64,000 bases of DNA from Sorex araneus (lineage: Eukaryota; Chordata; Mammalia; Eulipotyphla; Soricidae), in assembly GCF_027595985.1 (NCBI RefSeq), contig NC_073311.1, forward strand, positions 35,119,643-35,183,642, in the 5' to 3' direction. The notes beneath the pieces were generated by a model. That model was not told where the DNA came from. It searched no databases and saw nothing but the letters and a program-made list of their open reading frames with translations. The translations under genes and the position numbers were made by a program. The number at the start of each line of letters is the position of its first letter. The stretch's first letter is position 1. This document shows, piece by piece, positions 1 to 9,604 of this stretch.

Positions 1-229
1 GGGAATGCTCTGCTGCAGAGGTGGTGTGGGGTGGGAGGGAATGGGATGGGGATGGTGGGAGGGATATTGGGATCATTGGTGGTGGAGAATGGGTACTGGT
101 GGAGGGATGGGTACTCCATCATTGTATGAGTGAAACACAAACACGAAAATTTGTCAGTATATAACTGTACCTCACGGTGATTCATTAATTTAAAAAAGGG
201 GGGAATAAAAATTAAATTAAAATAAAAAG
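1..229 (+). mobile_element. L1 3' end, younger class, cut by window start
   Basis: This is an L1 3' UTR: a G-rich stretch, then GGTGGTGGAGAATGGGTACT, GGTGGAGGGATGGG, a CATTGTATGAG..AAACACAAACACGAAAA block, TGTACCTCACGGTGATTCA and an A-rich tail. The same block ends the L1 at 29511-30919, where it follows the ORF2 stop, so its identity is well supported. The 5' part lies outside the window. Confidence 0.85.
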
Positions 230-505
230 TAGCTGTTATTATCAGCCCCATTCGGGGGAGGAGGACACGAGGCTCTGAGAGGTTGACATGCCTCTTCGAG
301 AGAATGGGCACTGGTGGAGGGATGTAAATGATCACTGTATGACTGAAATGCAAACATGAAAGTTCATAAGTTTGTAACTGTACCTCACAGTGATTCACTA
401 ATAAAATTTTTTTTAAAAAAAAGCCTCTTCGAATAGAACCAGTAAACCGGGAACAGGTACACAAAGCCAGAAGCGTCTGACACTGGAGCCCACATTTGGA
501 CTCAA
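230..505 (-). repeat. MIR SINE, antisense, split by a short L1
   Basis: The segment TATTATCAGCCCCATT followed by GAGGCTCTGAGAGGTTGACA matches the antisense core of MIR. It resumes after position 432 with weaker similarity (AGGTACACAAAGCC). A 123 bp L1 insertion at 300-422 interrupts it. The second half is too diverged to define its end. Confidence 0.6.
300..422 (+). mobile_element. Very short L1 3' insertion, older class
   Basis: Only about 100 bp of L1 3' UTR plus an A-rich tail is present. It is flanked by a perfect 10 bp target-site duplication, GCCTCTTCGA, at 290-299 and 423-432. The insert sits inside a MIR copy, so it is the younger of the two. Confidence 0.85.
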
Positions 506-1649
506 GCTGTTGTAAGCACCCCCTGCCCTGCCCTGGGGTGCCCCAGCCCCAGGCCCCAATATCAAGGACTGGGTTCTGTTAGAAGAATGGGGTGAACTGG
601 AAGAGGAAGCAGCCTTTTGGGAGAGGGTGTCCAGACCTGGCAGAGGAAGGGTGTCTGGGAGTCAGGGCCCATGGGGGTGGGGGACTGCCACTTCCTGTCG
701 CACTCAGCTCACCACGCAGGGACGAACTGCTCCAGCTTCGGCCAATCAAACCTCTGGATGCTAGGCTTTCTACTCCCCGCTCCTCCTGGCATCCAAGGGT
801 CTCACCTGCCTTTATGTGTCAGCTGTTTTCTTCTCCTATCTACTGCTAGGTGCTTTATAACTTCTCAGGAAATGGGGTTTGGAGAGTGAGTTACATGTGA
901 ATTCCCCCACCCGCAAAGTTTTCTCCTGGTCTCTCCTTCCTGCCCCACAGGACACACCCCGAGCTCTGTGGTTCAACTAACAGGTAATCTCGGACTTCCT
1001 GAGTGGCCTCCCAGGCAAACTCATTGTTTGGTTCCCATCTCCTTTCAGGTCCCCTACCAGCTGGAGGCTCTGAGAGCGTGTGATTCCCCTCTCATCTCAT
1101 CTCTGTGCTCTGATTCCCACATCCGGGTGGGAGCTGCCTTCGGCACGCTTCAAGGGTTAATTTAAGACAGGGAAACCTTCTCTGGCACTGCCTGTGAGTC
1201 AGTTGATGTGCAAGTGATTTCACAGGCTGTTCTCCTGCCTCCTTCCCCCACCGCACCTCTTCCAAGAAATTAGGGGTCACCTGAATTTTCTAGTCATACA
1301 GCCTCTCTGGGACAGCCCTGAGACCCAAACCCGGTCCTCACTGGCACCCACAGCTTTCATCTATTTCTCCTCAAGAGAAGTGATTCACTGAGCACTGCAA
1401 AGGTGAGCTGACAGCCAGCCCGCATCCCTGCCTTCCAGTCACGCTGGTTGTTTCCCACATTCCAAAGTCACTCTTCTGGGCAGAAAGCAGAGGCCAGTGT
1501 GCAGACTTTAACAGTCCCAGAGGGATGCTTCAACTCCAATATCAAATAGCTCTGATGGAATATCTGCTTGCTGCCTCAGTCACTCTGCACAGAGATCAAA
1601 TGTCTTTGGGCCATTTGGAGGGAGGAACAGTAAGGAGGGAAAGGAGGGA
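506..1649. other. Unannotated stretch
   Basis: Mixed-composition sequence of about 1.1 kb. Open frames stay below 91 codons on either strand and I see no SINE, L1 or MIR signature. It could hold single-copy non-coding DNA or repeats too old to read by eye. Confidence 0.4.
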
Positions 1650-1860
1650 CACTAGGTCTGAATGTCTGCATCTTCCCTACACACCCCTTATTCATATGCT
1701 GAAGCCCTAGCCCTCCGCCTCTCCATGTGATGATATTTGAAGACAGAGCCCCTGGAGGTAGTTAAATCCTAAAGCTGTGCAATCCAGGTTGGATTAGTGC
1801 TTTTATAAAAGGAAGCAATCTCCTGCCCCCGCGCCTGGCTTTCTTCACCGGGGTCCCTCA
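1650..1860 (+). mobile_element. MLT1-like LTR remnant (ERVL-MaLR)
   Basis: The order TTCATATGCTGAAGCCCTA, then ATGTGATGATATTTGAAGAC, then GGATTAGTGCTTTTATAAAA follows the layout of mammalian MaLR LTRs of the MLT1/MST type. No internal retroviral sequence is seen. Both ends are indistinct and the subfamily cannot be set by eye. Confidence 0.6.
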
Positions 1861-2199
1861 GAGCAGGGTGGGTTGAGCTTCCTTCCCTACCCCGAGCAGA
1901 GCCCCAGCATTCGAAGATCTCCAGAACCCAGCCACAGCCATGCTCCAGGCCCCTCTCCACTCACTCAGATGAGCCTCATGCATGAAGGAACTGGCAGAGG
2001 AACCCAGGTGTGCAGGACCTGAGGCTGAGATCTCCAAGCCTGCTCGGATCAGGACTGGGCCTCCTCCACCCAGACCCCCCATTTTCCAGTAGCTTGGCAG
2101 CCATACCCACAAACTGCCCCGGCACTGTGTAATCCCATCAATAGCCAAGATCCAGAGACTATAAAACAATGCTCCCGGAAGCTCTTATAGCCTAGTTTT

Positions 2200-2463
2200 C
2201 TCTCTCAGAGAACCTGGCAAGGTACTGAGAGTATCCTGCCCACACGGCAAAGCCTGGCAAGCTCTCCGTGGCGTATTCTATATGCCAAATACAGTAATAA
2301 TGATGGGTCTCATTCTCCTTACCCTGAAAGAGCCTCCAAAGCAGAACTGCTGGGAAGAAATTGAAAAGAGAGGCTGCAAAAATCTCAGAGCTAGGACGAA
2401 TAAATACGTTACTGGCGCCTGCTCGAGAAAATTGAAGACCAATGGCATGACAGTGATACAGTG
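2200..2463 (+). mobile_element. Family B SINE, long variant, head missing
   Basis: The body has the family B marks CCTGGCAAGCTCTCCGTGGC, GTATTCTATATGCCAAA and ATGGCATGACAGTGATACAG. Between about 2305 and 2400 it carries roughly 100 bp (CTTACCCTGAAAGAGCCTCC onward) that is absent from the other B copies here. The tRNA-related head is missing. Confidence 0.75.
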
Positions 2464-2465
2464 AC

Positions 2466-2578
2466 CTTGGTTCACTCCCAGCACCTCATGGTACCCTGAA
2501 GCATCACCAGGAGCAATCCCTGAGCATAGAACCAGTAGTAGCCCCCAAGCACTGCCAGGTGTGGCCCAAACCACACAC
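2466..2578 (+). mobile_element. A-old SINE, 3' part
   Basis: CACTCCCAGCACCTCATGGT is followed by CAGGAGCAATCCCTGAGCAT and GCACTGCCAGGTGTGGCCCA, the body of the older A-type SINE. The head is absent. It starts directly where the preceding family B copy ends. Confidence 0.75.
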
Positions 2579-2792
2579 ATGCAAAGTGCAAGGAAACCTT
2601 ATTCCTATTCCAGACCTCCATGTATACTTCCTTTGTGTAGGATATATTCACTGCCAAGCACTCACCTACCACTTTCCAGGTATGAACTCACCTGATATTC
2701 TAAGAAACCATGAAAGGCTGAAGTTCATCATTAAGTAGTATAAAATCTGATGTAAAAAGTGATGAAAATATTCACTCCAGAAGTTAGAATTA

Positions 2793-2966
2793 GTCAGAGA
2801 AGTGGTGCAGAGGCCAAGGAAATTGCCTTGCATGTGGCTGCTGCCATGACAATGATTTGAATCACATGTGGCTCCCGGAGTACTACCGGGAATGATCTGA
2901 AAGCACAGAGCCAGCTGCGGTCCCTGAGCTCTGCCAGATGTCCTCTCCCCAACCCCCCCCCCCTAA
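2793..2966 (+). mobile_element. A-old SINE
   Basis: A degraded head (TCAGAGAAGTGGTGCAGAGG, TTGCCTTGCATGTGGC) leads into AAAGCACAGAGCCAGCTGCG and a C-rich end. No target-site duplication was found. Confidence 0.65.
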
Positions 2967-3004
2967 ATGTTACAGAAGAGCTAGTATGGGGTAGGAGGGG
3001 GGAT

Positions 3005-3158
3005 TGTTTGGTTGTTTTGTTTTGTTTTTTGGTTCAGGCCATGCCTAACTGGGCTCAGGATTTACTCCTGGCTCTCTGCTCAGAGATCACTCCTAATGGA
3101 TCAGAGACCATATGGGATGCCGGAGATCTAATCCATGTCGGTTATGTAAAGCAAATGT
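3005..3158 (-). mobile_element. A-old SINE
   Basis: Antisense copy. The T-rich start, CAGGCCATGCCTAACTGGGC, ACTCCTGGCTCTCTGCTCAG and GACCATATGGGATGCCGGAG follow in SINE order. It abuts the next SINE head-to-head. Confidence 0.75.
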
Positions 3159-3332
3159 CTGGAGCAATAGCACAGGGCTTAAGGCACTGGCTTCCGTGTG
3201 GCCAACTCCTATTCAAAATCTGGCTCAGCATATGGTCGCCTGAGCCTGCTAGGTGTGACCCCTGAGCACAGAGCCAGAAGGGGACTCTGAGCACTGCAGG
3301 ATGTGACCCAACCCTTCCTCCCCAAAAAGTAA
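3159..3332 (+). mobile_element. A-old SINE
   Basis: The head CTGGAGCAATAGCACAGGGC is intact-looking. The body (ATATGGTCGCCTGAGCCTGC, CTGAGCACAGAGCCAGAAGG, GCAGGATGTGACCCA) is diverged. Together with the previous antisense copy it forms an inverted SINE pair. Confidence 0.8.
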
Positions 3333-3692
3333 ATGACAGAGGAACTTAATTCACAATACTCTTACCCCAAGTCAAGAACATGAAAAAACCTGAATACCAC
3401 AAAGTCATAATGACAAATGAAGCCCACGTTAGGACAAAAAGTTACAAAACAACCACTGTGTCCCCAGTTTGCATTTCTTTCCCGGTCCATAGCTAAGTGC
3501 TTAGGAACCGACTATCCACACTGCTCTGCTGTCAGGTCTGTGTTTATTAGCGACTGGATGCTGGAAGCGATTCTTTACCACTCCGTGCCTTGGTTTCAAC
3601 TGAAAAATGGGCATGGCTGTGCCTACTTTGTAAGATGGTTGTAGGTTTAATTGAGCATGTGGGAAGCACTCAGAACAGAGCCTGACAGTAAG
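3333..3692. other. Unannotated stretch
   Basis: About 360 bp of AT-moderate sequence between an A-old SINE and a family B insertion. The longest open frames are about 75 codons. Nothing recognised. Confidence 0.4.
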
Positions 3693-3703
3693 ACCAACAG
3701 TAG

Positions 3704-3949
3704 CACTGTAGCACTGTCGTCCCAATGTTCATCAATTTGCTCAAGCGGGCACCAGTAACATCTCCATTGTGAGACTGTTAGTGTTTTGGGCATATCGAAT
3801 ACATCATGGGTAGCTTGTCGGGCTCTCCTGTGTGAGCGGGATACTCTCGGTAGCTTGCCGGGATCTCAGAGAGGGACAGAAGAATCGAACCTGGGTTGGC
3901 CGCGTGCAAGGCAAACACCCTACCCGCTGTGCTATCACTCCAATCCAAA
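3704..3949 (-). mobile_element. Family B SINE with TSD
   Basis: A near full-length antisense copy runs from CACTGTAGCACTGTCG to the head CTATCACTCCAATCC. Flanking duplications ACCAACAGTAG lie at 3693-3703 and 3950-3960. There is no poly(A)/poly(T) at either end, and the 3' end is a CACTGTAG repeat. Confidence 0.9.
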
Positions 3950-4039
3950 ACCAACAGTAGTGCTGACATATTTTTTTTAAATGTCACAAAAGTTTTGCTG
4001 TTGCTATACTTTTTTAATTATTAAAAAAAAATGGAATTT

Positions 4040-4239
4040 TGGGGCTGGAGCAATAGCACAGAGGGTAGGGTGGAAATCACTAGGAAATTGAGGAAATTGA
4101 GGCCTTGCACGAGGCCGACCTGGGTTCAATTCCCAGCATCCCATATGGTCCCCTGAGCACCGCCTGAGTAATTCCTGAGTGCAGAGCCAGGAGTAACCCC
4201 TGTGCATCGCCGGGTGTAGCCCAAAAAGCAAAAAAAAAG
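4040..4239 (+). mobile_element. Family A SINE with TSD and internal filler
   Basis: The copy is bounded by AAAATGGAATTT at 4028-4039 and 4240-4251. The normal GGGTAGGGCATTTGCCTTGC segment is disrupted: about 30 bp at 4071-4101 replace 6-7 bases. Within it, ATCACTAGGAAATTGAGG (4076-4093) also occurs at 4592-4609. The remaining body and A-tail are standard. Confidence 0.92.
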
Positions 4240-4251
4240 AAAATGGAATTT

Positions 4252-4610
4252 AGATGTTTAATTCAACTGGACACCAAGAATGTGGCAGGATAAAGTTGCA
4301 AACCTAGGCGTGTCAGATTCCACGGAGTCTGGGCTTTACACAAGCCTGAGGTGACCTTCAGCCCTGCTTCCAGAGGGAAAAGGGAAACAGGCTAAAGAAG
4401 AATGAACCTGTGATGCACCATACAAGCAAGGCCAAGCACCGCCTCTCCTGACCTTCACCCCCTGGAAGAACCAGCCCAAGGAAGCTTGGGTTAAGGGGGC
4501 GGGACAAAGGCTTTCCAGCTGGAATAGCAAGGAAAAGGGTTCAACCCAATTCACTGGGTCCAAGAGGGTAAGGGTTTAGGGTAACTTGTTTATCACTAGG
4601 AAATTGAGGC
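4252..4610. other. Unannotated stretch containing the filler donor
   Basis: No repeat recognised. The segment at 4592-4609 is identical to filler DNA inside the SINE at 4040-4239. The rest looks single-copy and has no convincing open frame. Confidence 0.4.
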
Positions 4611-4629
4611 TAAAAGCTTCTCTAGTCAA

Positions 4630-4852
4630 CATATTGGAATGCCCTGCCACAGAGGCAGGATGGGGTGGGGGGATGGGATGGGGGGGAGGGATACTGGGTT
4701 CATTGGTGGTGGAGAATGGACACTGGTGGAGGGATGGGCTCTCGAACATTGCATGAGGGAAAAACAAGCACGAAAAGGTGTGAATCTGTAACTGTACCCT
4801 CACTGTGACTCACTAAAAAATAATTAAAAATTAAAACAAATGAATAAATAAA
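4630..4852 (+). mobile_element. L1 3' end, younger class, with 18-19 bp TSD
   Basis: The insert holds GGAATGCCCTGCCACAGAGG, the G-rich block, GGTGGAGGGATGGGCTCTCG and CTGTACCCTCACTGTGACTC plus an A/T-rich tail. TAAAAGCTTCTCTAGTCAA flanks it at 4611-4629 and 4853-4871. It is a strongly 5'-truncated insertion that split an A-old SINE head. Confidence 0.93.
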
Positions 4853-4871
4853 TAAAAGCTTCTCTAGTCAA

Positions 4872-5001
4872 GCAGTACAGGAATTAAGGCAATTACCTTG
4901 TACACAGTCAACCCTGATTTGATCCCTGGCACCACATTCGGTCCCCTGAGCACTGAGCTTGGAGTAAGCCCTGAACACCAATGGCAGTAGCGAAAAAAAA
5001 A
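4872..5001 (+). mobile_element. A-old SINE
   Basis: GTACAGGAATTAAGGCAATT, TTTGATCCCTGGCACCACAT and GGTCCCCTGAGCACTGAGCT are an A-old body with a short A tail. Its first bases are shared with the target-site duplication of the upstream L1. Confidence 0.75.
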
Positions 5002-5250
5002 CTGTCACTATCACTGTCATCCCATTGCTCATCAATTTGCTCGAGGGGGCATTAGTAACGTCTCCATTGTGAGACTTGTTGTTAACCGTTTTGGGCATAT
5101 CGAATACACCACAGGTAGCTTGCCAGGCTCTGCTGTTCGGGTGAGATACTCTCAATAGCTTGCCGGGCTTTCTGAGAGGGGCGGAGGAATCGAACCAGGT
5201 CGGCCGCGTGTAAGGCAAACGCCCTACTTGCTGTGCTATCACTCCAGCCC
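5002..5250 (-). mobile_element. Family B SINE
   Basis: This is a full antisense copy. The tail is made of CACTGTCA-like repeats. The body has TCCATTGTGAGACTTGTTGT, GGGCATATCGAATACACCAC and AGCTTGCCGGGCTTTCTGAG. The head reads CTGTGCTATCACTCCAGCCC. A run of about 17 A follows on the + strand, probably from the target site rather than the SINE. Confidence 0.9.
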
Positions 5251-5456
5251 AGCAAAAAAAAAAAAAAAAAGAACCAGAGTGGCAGTGCTAGGGTCAGAGG
5301 GGCCTGTGGGCTGCCCTGCCTTAGGGGGCAATGCTGGTAAGATCCCGCTCAAGAAACAAACCTCAAATACCCTTAAATACTCCCAACAGAGGAGGACAGG
5401 TAGGACAGAATGCAGAGTTGTAGACACTCCATCCAGAGGCTCAAAAAGAAAGAAGA

Positions 5457-5626
5457 GGGGCTGGAGCAATAGCACAGAGGGTAGGGCATTTGCCTTGCAC
5501 GCAGCCAACCCGGGTTCAATTCCCAGCATCCCATATGGTCCCCTAAGCACCGCCAGGAATAATTCCTGAGTGCAGAACCAGGAGTAACCCCTGTGCATCG
5601 CCGGGTGTGACCCAAAAAGCAAAAAA
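5457..5626 (+). mobile_element. Family A SINE
   Basis: This complete copy runs from GGGGCTGGAGCAATAGCACA through CATCCCATATGGTCCCCTAA to GGGTGTGACCCAAAAAGC. Its A-tail passes directly into the purine microsatellite that follows. Confidence 0.93.
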
Positions 5627-5629
5627 GTA

Positions 5630-5869
5630 AGAGGAGGAGGAGGAGGAGGAGGAGAAGAAGAAGAAGAAGAAGAAGAAGAAGAAGAAGAAGAAGAAGAAGA
5701 AGAAGAAGAAGAAGAAGAAGAAGAAGAAGAAGAAGAAGAAGAAGAAGAAGAAGAAGAAGAAGAAGAAGAAGAAGAAGAAGAAGAAGAAGAAGAAGAAGAA
5801 GAAGAAGAAGAAGAAGAAGAAGAAGAAGAAGAAGAAGAAGAAGAAGAAGAAGAAGAAAGAAAGAAAGAA
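5630..5869 (+). repeat. (GGA)n(GAA)n microsatellite
   Basis: About 240 bp. GGA repeats at 5631-5652 give way to roughly 200 bp of GAA, ending in GAAA. It starts at the tail of the SINE at 5457-5626. The long all-Phe or all-Glu frames here are artefacts of the repeat. Confidence 0.97.
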
Positions 5870-5919
5870 CTCCTCTTTCACAAGAGAATCAAGCACTTAC
5901 CATTTCATTGTCTCTGTAT

Positions 5920-6068
5920 CTTTTTCTTTTTTCTTTTTAGTTTTTGGGTCACAACCAGCAGTGCTCAGGGCTTATTCCTTGTTCTGTGCTCAGGGAGGTC
6001 ACTCTTGGCAGTGCTCAGGAGATAAGGGCAAGGCAAACGCCTTAAACCCTTGTACATCTCTGGCCTGC
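5920..6068 (-). mobile_element. A-old SINE
   Basis: TTTTTGGGTCACAACCAGCA, GTTCTGTGCTCAGGGAGGTC and a degraded head (AAGGCAAACGCCTTAAACCC, ATCTCTGGCCTG) give an antisense copy. Confidence 0.8.
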
Positions 6069-6325
6069 CTTGTTCTCTCTATGAGAGCTACTCCCAGCAA
6101 TTACTCAGCCCAGTGGTGCAGTTCTGACAGCTAGCTGCTCACTTCCTAGATGTGGTGCTAGTTGGCCAAATGGCGCTGGGGACCACCAGAGTCCCCCCCA
6201 GCAAGGAGGCTCGACAAGCTGTGCTGGGGTTTCACTCATTCGAGGCAAGAGCTCTGGTCTAGAGCTATCTCCCTGTTCTGTCTCCTCGGATATTTTTCCC
6301 TTTTGGAGGGAGGTAGAGGGGACAC

Positions 6326-6473
6326 TTGAGGCCACACCTGGCAGTGCTCAGGACTTCTTCCTGGCACTATGCTCAGAGATCAACCTTAGAAGCTCTTATG
6401 GGACCATATGGGATGCCAAGGGTCAAATCCAGAATGGCTCTGCACAAGAGAAGCACTTTACTCTCTCCAATCC
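6326..6473 (-). mobile_element. A-old SINE
   Basis: Antisense copy. GAGGCCACACCTGGCAGTGC, CACTATGCTCAGAGATCAAC and GGGACCATATGGGATGCCAA precede a weak head ending CTCTCTCCAA. Confidence 0.75.
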
Positions 6474-6789
6474 CACTTCCTCTTTGGCCTTTGTGTTCAT
6501 CCCCTCTTAGAAGAGATAACAATGCCTTGTGAACTGCCAGTGCCATGGTGGGGTATAACAAAGAGAAAGAAACCTTCATATAAGAACAATGGAAGCATAC
6601 CCAAGAGCGGAACCTTGGTACCTTTCCTGAGTGTCTTACCTACAGATTTTGTTGTCAGTGGCTCGGTAAAGTGGGGAACAAGGGAATTGGACACCAGGAA
6701 AGAGTGTTTCACCACTGTGCTTGGCCCACCTTGGCCACCAGTGCTCAGGGAGATGCCTGATCTAGGTCCAGTCAGTCTGAACCTCAGCA

Positions 6790-7200
6790 CAGACATTGCG
6801 GGTCCTGAAAAGAATTTCAGGAGAAGGCAAAAGGGTGACGCAAGGTAGCTTTTATGGTAACTTATTTAGAAAAATGTGAGGGGAGAGGGAAAAGTGTGTG
6901 TTCAAGAGAGAACAAGGACTTCTCCGGAACAGAAATGAGCAAGCAAAGAGAGAGAGAGACAATACATGTTCCAGGAAGAACATGGGATTGACAAGCAACC
7001 CCCAAATGGCTTAGACAAGGAGCTTTTATGCATTTCTTCCAAATGGGTTTTTTTTCCTGAAGTTTTGCAGGCATAAAAATTAATCTAGGCATTGTCACAG
7101 GAAAACCTGGCACTGCTGTTCTCTCCATAACCTCCTAGCTTCTTCTGTAGCTTCTCTTTTTAGCCTTCTCTGGCTGGAGCCTTGGATTTCTACACTCCAA
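6790..7200 (-). mobile_element. Possible solo LTR remnant
   Basis: On the minus strand, a pyrimidine-rich stretch is followed by AATAAGTTACCATAAAAGCT and then CCTGAAATTCTTTTCAGGAC. This is the kind of poly(A)-region layout seen near the end of some ERV1-type LTRs. No TG..CA ends, TSD or internal region was found, so this is a weak call. Confidence 0.25.
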
Positions 7201-7745
7201 CAACTTAATGATGACTTTAGAGCAGAACAAAGGTAATCAGACATATCTTTATCCTCACATCAAATATATTTGGTGTTCACAAAAGAAGCATTAGTTATTT
7301 TCCTGTCTTAAATGCATGTAATAGTAAATCATGCACTTAAAAGTAAATTATCGTCACCTTAATAAATAAATGCATGGATCAGTCTAAAAAGCATTCTTTG
7401 AAAAAAGTAGTAGATATGAGGAAATGATGGGCACATAGAAATAGAACAATAAAACAATTGCTATGAATCATGCACTCATCAATGCCCACAGAAGCACAGA
7501 AAGCTCCAAGAACTGTTTTGAGGAGCAAAGAAGGCAGTACATAAGTACCTGATCTTATGCATAGCCCAATCTTGGCTCCAGAAGATTACTTCCCTTCCTC
7601 CTACCACCACGTCCTCTTAGATATACTTCCCTATGGCAGAGTGAGTTTGATCGTCTTTGCTGTACCCCTAGTGGAATTGCCCCTTTCCAGTTCTATCCCT
7701 GAGGTTTAGAGCAGCGAGCAGTGCTTGGTAAAACTTGTCCTCCAT
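7201..7745. other. Unannotated stretch
   Basis: AT-rich, single-copy-looking sequence with no repeat signature and no notable open frame. Confidence 0.4.
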
Positions 7746-7938
7746 GGGGCTGGAGCGATAGCACAGTGGGTAGGGCATTTACCTTGAATGCAGCCAACCT
7801 GGGTTCGATCCCCAGTATCCCATATGGTCCCCCGCCCCCCACCCCCACCCCCGAGCACGTCCAGGAGTAATTCCTGAGTGCATGAGCCAGGAGTAACCCC
7901 TATGCATTGCTGGGTGTGACAAAAAAAAAAAAAAAAAA
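7746..7938 (+). mobile_element. Family A SINE with C-rich expansion
   Basis: Head, body and an 18-base A-tail are present. After CATATGGTCCCC a run of C with A and G interruptions (7827-7855) has expanded where other copies have a short CCCCTGAGCACC. The GAGTGCATGAGCCAGGAGTA wording also occurs in the copies at 33330 and 62780. Confidence 0.9.
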
Positions 7939-8284
7939 CCTCATCTTCCAGATGTGGATATGCTAATTTATGTGTTTCCCAGAAGTTTCCAGGGACAGTT
8001 GTTCCCTGACCATGCCAGTCAGCACCAGGCGTGACTATGTCACAAAGCTGGCCCTCCCTCCTTGCAAGGTACATAGACACATCCGTCTTCAGTTGCCAAG
8101 TGAGAAACACTGATCAGCTGAATGAAGATAAGAGTGGCTAAGTCTGCGGCAGGCTGAAGAATGTCGCCTTCGAACCAACTAAACAAAATAATTGTTTTTG
8201 CCGTAGAAACCATCTGCAATCTGCCCCCCTTTACTTAAATTTTCCACCATGAATAGAGCTTCAAGATTCTTCAAGTACTTTGTT

Positions 8285-8505
8285 ATACAGAGATGATCTC
8301 GTTTGATATTTCCTCAGCCCTTTGAATTAAGCACTGTGAGGTTCCTTTTAAAGGGTTCTAACAGAGAAACTGAGGCTAAAATCTGCTGATTTTCTTTTTC
8401 CAATCAAGCATACCCATCAGTGGTTGACCTGGGATCTGATCCCATGTTTTCCAATGCCAACCCAGGTCCCCCGCTTCTGCTTACACCCCTTCCCATCTCT
8501 GATCT
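8285..8505 (-). repeat. MIR SINE, antisense
   Basis: AGAGAAACTGAGGCTAAAAT is followed by GACCTGGGATCTGATCCCAT and CCAACCCAGGTCCCC, the order expected for antisense MIR (core, then tRNA-related part). It is diverged, with a T-rich patch in the middle. Confidence 0.6.
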
Positions 8506-8996
8506 GCTGCTGTTTTCACCTCCGTTGTTTGTCTAGGACCAAAGTCAAACCCCATCAAAAGGTTAAACCTGTGTCAGGTGTGCACGCCAATGACTGCCAT
8601 GAGTCATAGTCCATCTGGAACTCTGGGGAGAGGCCCTTGGAAGCAGCGCTTTCTTCGGAACTGGAGAACACATTTTACCTGAATCACATGAATGGGAGTT
8701 AAGATCACCCAGGGATGTCGCCCAAGGGTGCCAGGAGGACTGGAGAGGGCCTGTGGGGAGGAACTCGGAGCAATACTAAAGAGGAAGCAGGCTCCTTCTA
8801 TCAAGGCAAAGAATCTTTCAAGGACCTTGTGTCTATCCAGAGAGCAAGAAAAACAAGGCAGAGTCTTAGCAACAAGCATAAACAAGCATTTGATTTCTGC
8901 AGGCTAGCGCAGTCCAACAGAAATAAAACCGGAGCTGCTTACATAACTTCACCTTTTCTGAAGAACCATTTAAAAGAAATGAGAAATTAATTGGGA
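8506..8996. other. Unannotated stretch
   Basis: About 490 bp with no recognised repeat. Two overlapping open frames of 71-93 codons on opposite strands show no family I know and are probably chance. Confidence 0.4.
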
Positions 8997-9012
8997 TTAC
9001 ACATCTACTTTT

Positions 9013-9259
9013 TTTCTTTTTTTTATAATTTATTTATTTTTAATAAGTGAATCACCATGAGGGTACAGTTACAGATTTATACATTTTTGTGCTCATGTTT
9101 CCCCCATACAAAGTTCGAGAACCCATCCCCTCACCAGTGCCAATTCTCTGCCACCAGTAAACCCAGCATCCCTCCCACCCTCCCCAGTCCCGTCTCCCCC
9201 CACCCCACACTGCCACTATGGTAGGGTGTTCCCTTTTGTTCTCTCTCTCTGATTAGGTG
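9013..9259 (-). mobile_element. L1 3' end, younger class, with 16 bp TSD
   Basis: An antisense L1 3' UTR starts with poly(T), then GTGAATCACCATGAGGGTAC, AACCCATCCCCTCACCAGTG and CCACCCCACACTGCC. TTACACATCTACTTTT flanks it at 8997-9012 and 9260-9275. It is 5'-truncated to about 245 bp. Confidence 0.93.
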
Positions 9260-9371
9260 TTACACATCTACTTTTAATTCCGTATGCTCAAAATATTTTT
9301 CATGTTAACATGCAATCAATATAAAACTATTAAGAAGATATTTTACGGTCATTTTCCCCCATAGGGAAAAT

Positions 9372-9413
9372 CTGGTGTGTTCATACTTAGAGTTGGTGTG
9401 TTCATACTTAGAG
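9372..9413. repeat. 21 bp tandem duplication
   Basis: Two copies of a 21 bp unit containing GTGTGTTCATACTTAGAG, at 9372-9392 and 9393-9413, differ at one base. Confidence 0.95.
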
Positions 9414-9429
9414 CTCATCTCAGTTGCAC

Positions 9430-9604
9430 TGTTTTTTGGGGAGGGCCATTCTCAGATGTGCTCAGGGCTTACTCCTGGCTTTGTGCTCAGGGATCACTCC
9501 TGGCAGTGCTACAGGGACCACATAGAGGCCGTGCCCAGGATGGAACTTGGGTGGGCTACATTCAAGGCAAGGACCCTACCCCCAGCACTTTCTTTCCAGC
9601 CCCT
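9430..9604 (-). mobile_element. A-old SINE
   Basis: Antisense copy. GGGCTTACTCCTGGCTTTGT, GATCACTCCTGGCAGTGCTA and the B-box region GGATGGAACTTGGGTGGGCT end at CTTTCCAGCCCC. Confidence 0.82.

Noticed and set aside
5543-5896. Poly-Phe frame of 117 codons
   Set aside because: Artefact of the GAA microsatellite and adjacent SINE.
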